Shown here: positions 44,062-64,000 of the stretch, piece after piece | Position numbering within the stretch: position 1 is the stretch's first letter | Layout of the letters: every line of letters begins with the position of its first letter | Assembly: GCA_018398585.1 (NCBI GenBank) | Contig: JAGTTD010000001.1 | Span: 14,510,501 to 14,574,500, forward strand | Reading direction: 5' to 3' | Source of the DNA: Simmondsia chinensis | Taxonomy: Eukaryota; Streptophyta; Magnoliopsida; Caryophyllales; Simmondsiaceae | Length of the DNA stretch: 64,000 nt | Notes under the pieces: generated by a model | What the model saw: the letters and a program-made list of their open reading frames with translations, nothing else | Databases searched by the model: none | What the model was told of the DNA's origin: nothing | Program-made: the position numbers and the translations under genes

Positions 44062-45400
44062 AAAAAAAGTCCGTTGCGCTTGTTTTTATGGTCATGCACT
44101 CGTTGTATGAAATTAAGGAAACAAAGGTGCTCAAAAGGACTTATTACGACTTATAAGTAAGTCAAATTCCGAACCACACGTGTTCTTTCAACCAACTTCC
44201 CTGAGGCTAGCGTTGATATTATTGGTGAATCTGAAATTTGCAAATTTATTGTGGATTTAACTATGCTCTAATTAAGGAGACCATATTTATAATATTTTTT
44301 GGCATTTCCATTTAGTTTAAACAGTGAAAAGTAAAAAGGAAGGTGAACCTGGCCCAAGTGATAGTTGGGGTGATGGAGTCAAGCCATAGAGACCTTACCT
44401 CATATGCTTACGAGCTAAGAACAAGAGTGACGACAAGTTTAAGAGCTCGGTAGGCTATCGCGAGCCCGAATCCTCTTTCAGGTTTGGCACCCTTAACTCG
44501 AGATAGATCGTATGAGTTAAAACTTGACTATTAAGATGGAGGAAACCATATTCAGGTCACTAGATTAGGACCAATGGAATCAAGTACAAAGCCTTAACTA
44601 TCAAAGGCGTGAAATGATGACTCAAACCTAAAGTCATTGGATGCACTATAAGTTGTGTCACCAACCTAATACCATTGCATTCAAGCTCTAGGCTTAGCCA
44701 TCGAAGCCTTATATTAATAGAACTGAACTTAATTTGTCGAAAGGATTGGGGGGGTTAGAAAAACTGTGGCAGAAGGGGATGCCTCTCATAAACTATAGCC
44801 GGTCACTTGATTTTATTGCTGGAAAACAATGAAGTTAAATGTAAAACTACTCCTAAGGAAACAAAAATAAGAGTAAAGTGTGTTGTAAGGCGAATAAACT
44901 GAACATTTTTCATATTAGTGTTGGGAATCTTTGCACAATTATGGGAGTCCTTTATTTACAGACTAAGCAAATAATTGCATTCTTGTTTTGTGTTGCTGTC
45001 TTCTCATATTTGGCCTTCATGTTCCAGAATCTTGGATTAGCTTCAAGAAGCTTTAACACATGTGCTCAAAGTAAGATAATCATTCCAATGCTCATTTATT
45101 GTCTGCTTAATTATACATGAGCCCCAAGCTTCCATTTTGTGCTTCAAATAACCGCTTTGAGTTGGTCAGCTACCTTTCCGACAGGACCCTTGGAAACATA
45201 TTCAAGCTCGAGCTAGTAAGGCCAATAAGGCACGTCGAGTGGCTACATTACCGGAACTTTAGTTATTGAGTAATCATAGCCCAGACGATGCGGTTCCCAA
45301 ATCTTAAGCCTAGCTCCATCTGACGAGCACATTCCCTATTATCGCAAAACAATTTTGTTCAAACTCTTTTGTGTTTGGGGTGTAAACATCAGGTTAGAAT
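44062..45400 (-). repeat. Leader and LTR-like region of element G
   Basis: The part 44385-44745 is the inverted counterpart of 35195-35560, with shared words such as GTTTGGCACCCTTAACTCGA and CAAACCATATTCA-type sequence. The rest has no gene. The far end is undefined. Confidence 0.45.
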
Positions 45401-46120
45401 AAGATACAATTGTAAAAACCCGCCATGAATATTGCGCGGATATGGTACAATGTCATACCCACCCGTCCCACCTCATATTCACCTCATATCCACCCGACAT
45501 TATTTGCCCCAATTTCTATGTAATTAATTTAAGCATAAAATAATTACACGCGCACGGGCGTGCACGTACACACACACACAATTTATCTACCAACACACAC
45601 ATGAATAATTTATCTACTGGAAATATGGAAAATATAATAAGGTTAGAAAAAAATTTTATAAAGTTATACATGTGAATAGATAACTATCGAATACAGAAAT
45701 TGAGGCGAGCATGGGATGGGTAATGGATACTTGAGGATAGTGCAGCAAATATTAATATGGACTTGGGCTGTAAGTACAGGTACGGAGGTGGCACCCCACA
45801 TACCCGCCCTGCCCCATTGTGAGCCCTAAGTTTGATAATATGAAGGATGAGGACTTGAATTGTTGGTCCTATAGGTTTTGAATGTTTTTCAACTTGCTCT
45901 ATCCTAGACAATCGGCAAATAATAAAGTACATCTGATGAAAAATTTTCTAAATTTGAAAATGACCAAGGGTAATTCTATTTCCAAAACTTAAATGATTTT
46001 AGTACAATTATAAAATTAGTTTATGTTGGTGGAAATAAATCTTATGATGAAATTCAAGCACAAGTATTGTTAGTGTCTGTACTAGTAGTTGGAAAGTCAT
46101 GAGAATAACAATTAGTAATT
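45401..46120. other. No gene seen; AT-rich with an alternating purine-pyrimidine tract
   Basis: There is no supported frame. The tract at about 45545-45581 (ACACGCGCAC..GTGCACGTAC then (AC)n) alternates purine and pyrimidine almost throughout. Confidence 0.45.
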
Positions 46121-46614
46121 ATGTTAGAACCGAAAGTTTGAAATATGATGACATGCATAATTTTGGCCGAGGAAGTGCGCCAACGCGATTCAGGTGGTGA
46201 TCATGCTCGTAGAGCATGCCAGAAGGGGTCATGTTGGCACTATGGGAAATAAGGACATACAAAAAGGGAATGTGAAGTGTTGAAAAAATCTGACCTTGAA
46301 TCAGCAAAAATTTTGACGGAGGTTATACATGATGCTTTAACTCGTATAGTATATTCACAAGTGGATGACTAGATTTTAGATTTAAGGGCCTCCTTTCATG
46401 CTACATCGTGTAGGAAAGTGATAACATTTTGTAGCTGGGGACTATTGTAGAGTGTATTTGGGGATGGACAATCATTGGAAGTTGTTGGTAGGGTGAAGTC
46501 AGTATATTATTACCAAATGGGTTGGTGTGGACTTCACAGAGTGTGAGATATGTGCCCAAGTTAAGGAATTGTATGTTATTGGTGGGACAACTTAACTACA
46601 AAGGTTATTCTGTC
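46121..46614 (+). pseudogene. Copia gag zinc knuckle and protease fragment
   Basis: Plus-strand pieces read EVRQRDSGGDHARRACQKGS, CWHYGK.GHTKRECE (CCHC knuckle with altered first Cys), DD.ILDLRASFHATS (the protease DSGAS core, here DLRAS) and VFGDGQSLEVVGR, then VSVGQL-like sequence. It is a decayed Tork-type Copia cut by the LINE-like insertion. Confidence 0.7.
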
Positions 46615-46623
46615 TAGTTCTTG

Positions 46624-47338
46624 GGTTGTAAGTGAATTGTCCAAAGTCCCCCCCTAGGCTGGGCGACGTGCGGCCCCCAACCTAAGACTCCTTTGCTCCT
46701 CTTTAAAGAGGAGTTTCCTCTTCGACTTGGATTGACGATGATGTTTCTTCTCCAGGCTCGGTTGGAGGTTATTTGGTTCCTGCGGGACTCTCTGATTTCT
46801 GCATCTCTATGGATCTTTCTGCTCTGACTTATCCGCTGTGCTCTGAATTGTTTCGTCAATCCGAATTCCAGATCGTTCGCGTATGGCGGACTCTTCTTCT
46901 TCCTCGGTTGCTTGTTATCAGCCCCCCCCCCCCCCACCTCAGACTGCGCCTGTTGACACTGGTTGGACTTCTGCTATCTGTTCTCATCGTTCGCACCATG
47001 TGGAGCGCTAGATGAGTCGTGCAACTTTCAAAGCTGCTGCTCTTGGTGGATGATTCCTCCTTTCCATTCTTTTTTATTTCTTTTATTTTCCCTTTATTTT
47101 TATTTTTATTCTTGTAAGAGTTTAAACTACATGTCGTTTCTTTTTCCTTTTGTTTTGGGCGCTTTCGTCTTGTATTGCTTCTAGCTTGTTTCTTTAGCCT
47201 TTTTTGTGCTTTGTTTTTTTCTACCCTGCCTGTAGGTTTTGGACTTGTTGGGGTTATGCCCTGTACACTTGTACTTTGTTTTCTTTTGATATAAAAATAT
47301 AAAAAGCATTGACTTACCCAAAAAAAAAAACACAAAAA
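46624..47338 (+). mobile_element. LINE-like retroposon with poly-A tail, 5'-truncated
   Basis: A 715-bp insertion ends in an A-rich tail (47320-47338) and is flanked by TAGTTCTTG (46615-46623) and TAGTTCATG (47339-47347), a 9-bp repeat with one mismatch. Removing it rejoins the Copia sequence. The 5' half has a frame with GGYLVPAGLSDFCISMDLSA, which I do not recognise. The 3' half is T-rich, untranslated-looking. A run of 14 C lies at 46922-46935. Confidence 0.6.
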
Positions 47339-47347
47339 TAGTTCATG

Positions 47348-48060
47348 ATCTAAAGTTTGGTGCATAGTTTTTGCTGTCAAAGTGAGATGATATTTCTGTT
47401 GCAGGAAACTCAATTTGGTACAGAAGCAACAACAACAAGCTCGGTGCTTGCAAGGGTTCCCGTAAAAGCAAGGTCGGGGGGGGGGGGGGGGGGGGGTGGA
47501 TGTACTCAGCCTTCCCCCTTCAAGGGGCTGCCCTGAAGAGAGGCTGTTTTCGAGGACCCCCGACCTGAGAAGCCTGAGAGCTGGTCCGCAGCATAAAGCA
47601 TGAGACCTGGCAGCAGGGGAGCAAACAAAGCATGAGTACGGCAAAACACACTTCGAGCAAAACAACAAACTCAAAGCTAGCCAGATCACGCAGAAATCAA
47701 AGAAATCAAAGGAAATCAAAGGATAGGTAGGCATGTAGGAGCAATTTGGTACAGAAGCATGCTAGTTGAAAGCCACTTCCCAAGTTTGCATATCAATCTA
47801 GAAAACCGATGGGTGCTCATATTCGTTAGAAAGGCAAGTCTGATGTGGGTTTAAGTACACCAAGTATATGGGAGCTAGCAATTGGAGTCGGAATGAATTC
47901 CCTACACAAGTAAATTAGTGGGATCGTAAATCCGACTGTTTTGCTACCGAAGAGAGTGTCACTTGGTAAACTGAAGCCGAGGCGAGCTTTAATTGGAGGC
48001 AGTGCATGATGATTGCGTGAGAGGGGAGATGTAAAACTACAAGTACATGATTCAATTTGT
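47348..48060 (+). pseudogene. Copia remnant downstream of the LINE and SINE insertions
   Basis: It continues the protease region after the LINE-like insertion. It is then interrupted by a SINE, and after 47760 only weak traces in broken frames remain. Confidence 0.4.
47429..47741 (-). mobile_element. Au-type SINE with 18-bp target duplication
   Basis: A 313-bp insertion lies between two perfect copies of CAATTTGGTACAGAAGCA (47411-47428 and 47742-47759). On the minus strand it shows AAACAGCCTCTCTTC and GGAAGGCTGAGTACATCCAC, then a C-run, GACCTTGC, and a 3' end GAGC(TTG)n. These are the usual landmarks of the Au SINE family 3' body and tail. The C-run (G-run 47476-47496 on the plus strand) is expanded to 21. 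Confidence 0.82.
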
Positions 48061-48622
48061 GTCTAAGTGGGATAATAGTTGAATTTAGGTAAGAAGTCTG
48101 CTATAAGGAGCCTTATTTAATGAGATTGAGGATCAGATTTATCCGATTTAGGCCTATGATTCACTGTGGTATTTTTCATTTTAGTCCTCGTTCCCCTTTT
48201 GCCTACGAGTACTATATTAATTTATAATTCAGAGCTGATCCAAACAATAAATCAGTAAACATAGGGCATATAAGTAATAAATTCCCTCAATCTTAACAAA
48301 AGCCAAAAAAAAAAAAAATAAATAAAAAGAAGAAGAACTCAGATGGGAAAGGAAAAGACACAAGAAAAGGGGGAGACACAGAACAATGATGAGGAGGAGG
48401 AAGGAGTGCACACCCAAAGCAGAAAAGCTGAAATTGGAAAGCACCTCTTAAAAAGCACATTTCCCTTCTTCCCCTAAATTTCAACTTTTCTCTTTTTTAT
48501 GGTTTACCCACAACTCAAATTTCTTCAAAATGCAATGGTAGAGAGAGAAGGTGACATAAATTAAATGCCCCTACGCCTTGATAGAGGCCTCTCTAGAGAG
48601 AGAAATTAGAGCAACAAGAAAA
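48061..48622 (+). promoter_or_regulatory. Presumed promoter and 5' UTR of the BSK5-like gene
   Basis: This is the stretch between the last repeat trace and the start codon. It has a TATA-like TATTAATTTATAATT at about 48212-48226 and an A-run near 48308. GA-rich leader sequence (GAGAGAGAAATTAGAGC) lies just before the ATG. The transcription start is not determined; the TATA call is weak. Confidence 0.4.
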
Positions 48623-59301
<10,679 letters not shown>

Positions 59302-59952
59302 GATTTGTGTAAAATCCTCTTGTTTTTGGTTTTTTCCCCTTGTTTATTATTATGAGCTTTCATATTCATTTTTACTTTGTTTTTGGGTTTTTTTTTTTGG
59401 TTGTTTTGGTTTTTCAGTGTATGTAGTACTCGTTCCAATGCCTTGAGATTTTGACAATTGATTCAGCTCAGAATTTGTTGGAAAGTCTTTAGTTCTCGCT
59501 TTTGTCTGTGGGGATGTTTTATTCTAATAATAGGTCATATGTCCATAAAGTGGAGGATCGGGCTAACTTGTGAACTCAATTTGGGCCTGGTTTTCTATGA
59601 CTCATTTAGATGACTAGGATTTGTACATGATTGTAAATACTTGCCTAGAGTATATACATGTAGTTATGCGACAAAAAAAAAAAAAAAAGTTCTCTTTTAC
59701 TCTTTTGTAAAATGAGAGTAAATTTCTACAACTTTACAGACGTAGGTAGAATTTTCGAACCACATAAATGTTGTGTTTGTTATCGATGATTATTGTTACT
59801 TTTTTTGTTTCATTTCTGTGAATGTGGGGTTCATTGTCTTTTTCGCGCTTAGAGTTTCCCTTTTGATTCCAAGTGCCAACAGGATTTTACTTTTAGGCAT
59901 GCATGCTGTGATGTTATTTTCTTGCATGATAATTGTTTTGCAATTTGGTGTG
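59302..59952 (+). other. 3' UTR and downstream of the BSK5-like gene
   Basis: T-rich sequence follows the stop codon. There is an A-run at 59671-59687. No AATAAA was chosen with confidence, and no other frame is supported. Confidence 0.5.
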
Positions 59953-60475
59953 TGTTATGACCCGAACTAGTAGTAGGGTCAATTGGAACCAATTACAACT
60001 TGTATTCTATAGCAAATATGAATTATTAGTGGGGATATTGATTTGCAGAAGAGTTTTGCAAAAAAGGGAAATGAAACATAGAGGAGGAGAACAAAGTCAG
60101 AAGTCCAGGGGGAGAAAAGGGAGAATCGAGAGGTAGAGAAGACTGTTTGGAAGAAAAGTGTGATGAAATCGTATTGCTTGTAATTGAATGAATACAATGG
60201 AGTGTTTGATTCCTATTTATAAATATTACAAAAATAACTAACTAAAGCAACTAAAAATACAAAAATCTGGTATTTAGCCCCAGCAACGGCTAGCAACCGT
60301 TACCCTAATTTTGGCGCCAACTAACTTTTAAAAAAGTTAATGCAATTTATATCGTGAACTCATTTCTATGCAAATTTCAGCTCCTAATTTGATAAACAAG
60401 CAATTTTGATACCCGATTTGAAAAAATCAAGCTGAAACTTGATTAAATTTTGGCAATTTAGGATGAAACGTAACA
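59953..60475 (-). repeat. 3' LTR of element H
   Basis: It runs TGTTATGACCCG to GAAACGTAACA, with a 6-bp inverted repeat TGACCC/GGGTCA (59958-59963 and 59976-59981) at the U5 end. A GA-rich block lies at about 60064-60145. Confidence 0.8.
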
Positions 60476-60489
60476 TTAGCTTCCCCCCA

Positions 60490-61017
60490 AAATCAATCCT
60501 CGCCTCAAGGATTGAAAGAAGGAAATTGACTTATGTAAAAATTGTAATCTTCCGATGTTGCATCTTCCTTATCCAAGTTTGACCATTGAACTATAAAACT
60601 TGCCCAACAAGATTGTTGCGTTTCACCAATCTACTATAAACGATGGCGGCCACCATTACCCCTTCTGTAGTCACCAAAGGAATAACAAAAGAGGGTTGTA
60701 TATTTGGGCCCACATGCTTCTTTAATGGGACACATAAAAATGGAATGAATGGCATTTGTAGGTGACAATTATAGCTTGTAAGCCATTGGACCAATCTTTA
60801 CAATAATGGGATAAGGTCCATAGTATCTTGGGAGAGCTTGAGGGAGCTCCTTAAAGCTAGCAAAGTTTTGCTTGTATGGTTGAAGTTTGATGTACACCAA
60901 GTTACCAATTTTTAGCTCACTTTCATGTCTTCTTATGTCAGCATAAAATTTCATCCTTGCTTGCGCCTCTTTGAGATTCTTTTTGATCTTGCATATGATA
61001 TCATTTCTTTCCCTCAA
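60490..61017 (-). pseudogene. Element H integrase C-terminus and chromodomain-like tail
   Basis: The frame 60769-61017 reads EAQARMKFYADIRRHES, LVYIKLQPYKQNF and PRYYGPYPIIVKIGPMAYKL. After shifts follow a PLKKHVGPNIQPSFVIP stretch and RLVKRNNLVGQVL, the entry of a chromodomain-like tail, as in element B. Confidence 0.8.
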
Positions 61018-61094
61018 ATAAGATTCAATTGCAACATTAGAAGTTTCATTAGCATCAATAAATTTGAGAGATGGTACAAGTCATCAGTGATATT

Positions 61095-61628
61095 TAAGAT
61101 GAGAGAGAGAGAGAGAAGATGGAGAGGTGTCCTTGGCTGGGCCGCGCGTGGTGGCGCGTCACCGAACATCCGGTGGAACGGCTTTAGTCCCAGCATCGGC
61201 GGACGAAATCCGTCGTCTGGGTGGCCGGGGGTGGCCGTGAGAGCGAAACGGTGAGGGGGGGAGAGAGAAGGTGTACAGGACACTAGGCCCTGATGGTCGC
61301 GCGTGGTGGCGCGTGGGCCTGAGTCTGGTGGTGGGGATTCGTCGCCGGTGTCGCCGGACGGAGGTCGACGTTTGGGTGGCTGTGAAAAAGAGAAACGGTG
61401 AGGGAGAGAGAGAGAAAGTGAACAGTTACAGTGGTTCCTGTAGCCAAAAGTGGAAGCCCATGGCCGGGACCCCGACGGAGCTGCTCTGGCGAGGGGTTTG
61501 CCGGGAGGAGATCTTTAGAGGTGTAGAGGTGCTTGGTTCATTGGTGAGTCCGGTTTGCTGGGTCTGGGGTACGAAAAGGGTGTGGGGTGCCGATTCAGTG
61601 ACTCCGGGCCGTGCATGGTGGGGCTGCT
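61095..61628. repeat. GC-rich tandem repeat (unit about 150 bp) bounded by GA tracts
   Basis: CGCGCGTGGTGGCGCGT recurs at 61143 and 61298, and GAAACGGTGAGGG recurs at 61245 and 61392, each followed by a (GA)n tract. Two and a partial third unit are seen. Sharply GC-richer than its surroundings. The frames across it are not supported as genes. Confidence 0.65.
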
Positions 61629-63775
61629 GTTGGGAAAAACATATGAATTTTGTTAAAAAATAAACTCTGATGCCGACTATTGGGTTCACAGTTCTCAACT
61701 ATGGTCACAACAGTAGGCTCCTATTAGAGCACTTAGAGTAGGAGACTCTTCTCTCTACCTAAGCCCCCGGTCGGAACACCTCACTTGCGAGAGTTCCCGG
61801 GAATAGGTTTATTTCTATAAACCCTTTACCCTAATACCGGTTATTGGGATAAATTTCAAAAAATTTTCCCTAAAGATTACGCAGCAGAACAAGTTTAGAA
61901 TTTATAACTCTAAACCTAGGGTTGATTTAAAATTCCTAATTTTAAATCTACTGACTTAAATTCATAATTTAAATCAACAGATCTAAATTCTTAATTTAGA
62001 TCTACGGGCCTTTTACTCTAATACATTCATAACAATACATAAACTTAAACATGTATAATAACGATTATTATAAATAAATAGAAAAGCAAAAACTAAAAGA
62101 AGAAGGAAAGAAAAACATACCTGGATTTGCTCCAATAAAAGAAAAAACCAGAAAGATAATAATATTCTTCAAAATCGAGACCCCGAGACCTTCTACGCAG
62201 TGGCCTCGAACTGCCCGGAGGGTGGGCTCCGAAAAATATTAAACTGGGTCTACGAAACAATTTCAGAAACACTAAAGAATTATTTTGAACTCCAATTCCA
62301 AACCTCGGAATAAGCCCTTCTATTTATAGAAATATACTTGAGCGAAAAAATCTAATTATAATCGATAAAGGATTCGCCAGTTTAAGTCAAAACGCAGCAT
62401 TTAATTACAAAAGGCAGTCAAAATGCATCGTTTCATTACTGTTCAAAATCGTGTGATTTTTTTTTTTTCAAAACGTGTGCCACGTGTCGAACGCCTATTG
62501 GTTCAACCCGTGGCACAGGGATTCCACGCGCTCATTGGCTGCCAGTGTTAGCCACGGATCATGCCTGTTAAAACGCGATTTTTTTTTTATTTGCTTTGTT
62601 TCACACAGGTAAAAATTCATCTTATGAATTTTAATTTGTTAAAAATTATTTTATTTCATAATTTTTAATATATATTCATCTTATGAATAATATTTGACAA
62701 AATTAATTACCCATCTTATGGATAAATAATTCATCTCCTGAATTCTTTAATATTTTTTCAATGGCAATAAATACAGAGGCTTGCGTAAGGATCTCGGGGA
62801 CAATTTAAATCTAGCTCCGAATGGGTTAAATTAAATCCTCTCATGATATTAATTTTATTACCATTTAATGAGACTTAATTCCACTAAATAAATCTCACTG
62901 CACTCCAGACTTAAATTATTTATTCGATATTTTTCTAATATACTGTATTGATAACAACAACCCCTCCACTAAATGTCCAAAACAAAGGATAAATATAACC
63001 ACTACCATTATCCTTCTCACAGCTTCTCCATTAGTTACCGACTCGCCCTGCACTGAATAATTCACTTATACTTGAACATATTCACAGTATAAATTCCAAA
63101 TGTCAAACACTTGGAATACTTTGGCCAAAGTTTCTGAACTATTCAAATATTTGTGAATCAACTAAGGGGACATCTGTATCTCATAAGAGACTATAGATTC
63201 CCTATTGAATACCTGATCCTTGTCACACTTCACGCCGCTACCCAGTGTACATGGGATTTCAGTCATTCGTTTCAGACCTTACTTATAGTACACCAAAGTA
63301 ACTAACGCTCCATGCACAAGTCCAGAATACCCTCAGGATTTAGAGTCGTCGTTCAAACAGTACAGCGTGAATCACTCATCTCCGATAGTAGTCGAGAAAT
63401 AAATAACCCACATGGTCCTACTCAGTGTGTCAAACACACTAACCTAGCGCTTTTGGATCTCCATCCACATGACCAAGACAAGCCATCTAAAGTGTCACGT
63501 TATAGTCTTAATATACAAGTGGTCCAAACTTGTCTTCAACTACGAGTCTTTCAAACAATAATCTATATCATTTGCTCCAAGTCTATCTGCAGCTTAGTCT
63601 CATAAACCACTTAGAACAAACATGTAAATTGTAGTTTGAGGACTACACCCATCTCATGGATGTTTTCCAAAAGAAAATTACATGCAGTATAAATGCTCAA
63701 ATACACAAATTTAACTAGGCAACGACTGGGACTTCAATTAAAATAATAATATATCCAAAATAAATCTGGATTTCA
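61629..63775 (-). repeat. LTR-like AT-rich region with a minus-strand promoter
   Basis: It begins TGTTGGGAAAAACATATG. On the minus strand there is a TATA word CTATAAATA (62321-62329), with CCAAT words (62497-62501, 62534-62538) and a G-box CACGTG (62481-62486) 150-210 bp upstream of it. This arrangement suggests a large LTR transcribed leftward. No primer site was found near 61628, no partner LTR is visible, and the right end is not established. Confidence 0.4.
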
Positions 63776-64000
63776 GGACACTAAGATCAAGGCTGTTCAG
63801 AGACTCCAAAGGGTGGTGCATCATTTCTGTGAGGACTCCGAGTTGAAAGTTAACAGGGTGAAATCTCCTGTTATTGTTTCTAAGAATATGGACAGAGGCC
63901 ATAAACAAAGGATAGGGGACATTCTAGAAATCTCAGTCAGTAATGCACTAGAAAGATATCTGGGGTGTGACTTTGGCATAGGGCGCTTCCTTTCTCAGGT
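63776..64000 (+). pseudogene. LINE (L1-type) reverse-transcriptase fragment
   Basis: The frame is open to the window edge. It reads VVHHFCEDSELKVNRVKSPV, IVSKNMDRGHKQRI and ISVSNALERYLGCDFG. These are the plant LINE motifs around FCxxSGLKVNxxKS and LGKYLGVPLG, C-terminal to the YADD box. The upstream RT part is missing at the junction near 63775. Confidence 0.7.

Larger units (their letters stand above)
59953..61094 (-). mobile_element. Element H: 5'-truncated Reina-like chromovirus
   Basis: It retains only the integrase C-terminus, a chromodomain-like tail, a polypurine tract (about 60476-60492; TTTTGGGGGGAAGC on the minus strand) and the 3' LTR (59953-60475). It stops near 61094, where a GA-repeat begins. 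It lies about 650 bp downstream of the BSK5-like stop codon. Confidence 0.8.

Noticed and set aside
46856..47734. 292-codon minus-strand frame
   Set aside because: It runs across the LINE-like insertion, Copia remnant and SINE, and through both homopolymer runs. Low-complexity Lys/Ser composition and crossing of insertion borders show it is a chance frame.
61271..61663. 130-codon plus-strand frame in the GC-rich repeat
   Set aside because: It spans tandem repeat units, with GA-tract-derived EGERE residues and no recognisable domain; GC-rich DNA has few stops by chance.

Overview
This window looks like a repeat-rich stretch of a eudicot nuclear genome. It has one clear host gene with plant-type exons and AT-rich introns. 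The rest is densely nested plant LTR retrotransposons, several of them primed by initiator tRNA-Met, plus LINE and SINE insertions. I saw no tRNA or rRNA gene, no CRISPR array and no bacterial-type operon. Domain calls come from reading translations against remembered family motifs; no search was run.

Region 1-20.9 kb. The host here is a decayed minus-strand Ty3/gypsy element of the Tat/Ogre type, called T1. Its pieces lie at about 2560-2960, 8663-9373, 12452-13628 and 18148-20900. Three younger minus-strand elements split it: B (2961-8662), a Reina-like chromovirus with a nearly readable gag-pol; C (9374-12451), an internally deleted Copia; and E (13629-18147), a non-autonomous element with a perfect 5-bp target duplication and an ORF resembling a PTB-type RNA-recognition motif. 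The 3' end of a plus-strand non-autonomous element, A, occupies 1-1709.

Region 20.9-36 kb. This holds a plus-strand Ogre/Tat-like element, F, with protease, RT, RNase H and integrase remnants. The last part of pol is interrupted by the non-autonomous minus-strand element D (25998-30578). Downstream of pol, F carries an antisense plant-mobile-domain ORF and then LTR-like sequence.

Region 36-48 kb. This holds a second decayed minus-strand Tat/Ogre-like element, G, itself interrupted by an Athila-like LTR/gag fragment. It is followed by a Copia fragment hit by a LINE-like retroposon and by an Au-type SINE with an 18-bp target duplication.

Region 48.6-59.3 kb. This is the one intact host gene, a BSK5-like brassinosteroid-signalling kinase (pseudokinase plus C-terminal TPR repeats) in nine coding exons. 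It has a GC-AG intron 5 and an RT-less gypsy derivative inside intron 6. Region 59.9-64 kb holds a truncated chromovirus (H), a GC-rich tandem repeat, LTR-like sequence with a minus-strand promoter, and the start of a LINE reverse-transcriptase fragment.

The most notable pattern is that the LTRs of A, B, D, E and H all end, next to the primer-binding side, in an inverted repeat. Its position is conserved while its sequence differs completely between elements. A, D and E look like non-autonomous relatives of the B-type chromovirus carrying unusual coding cargo.
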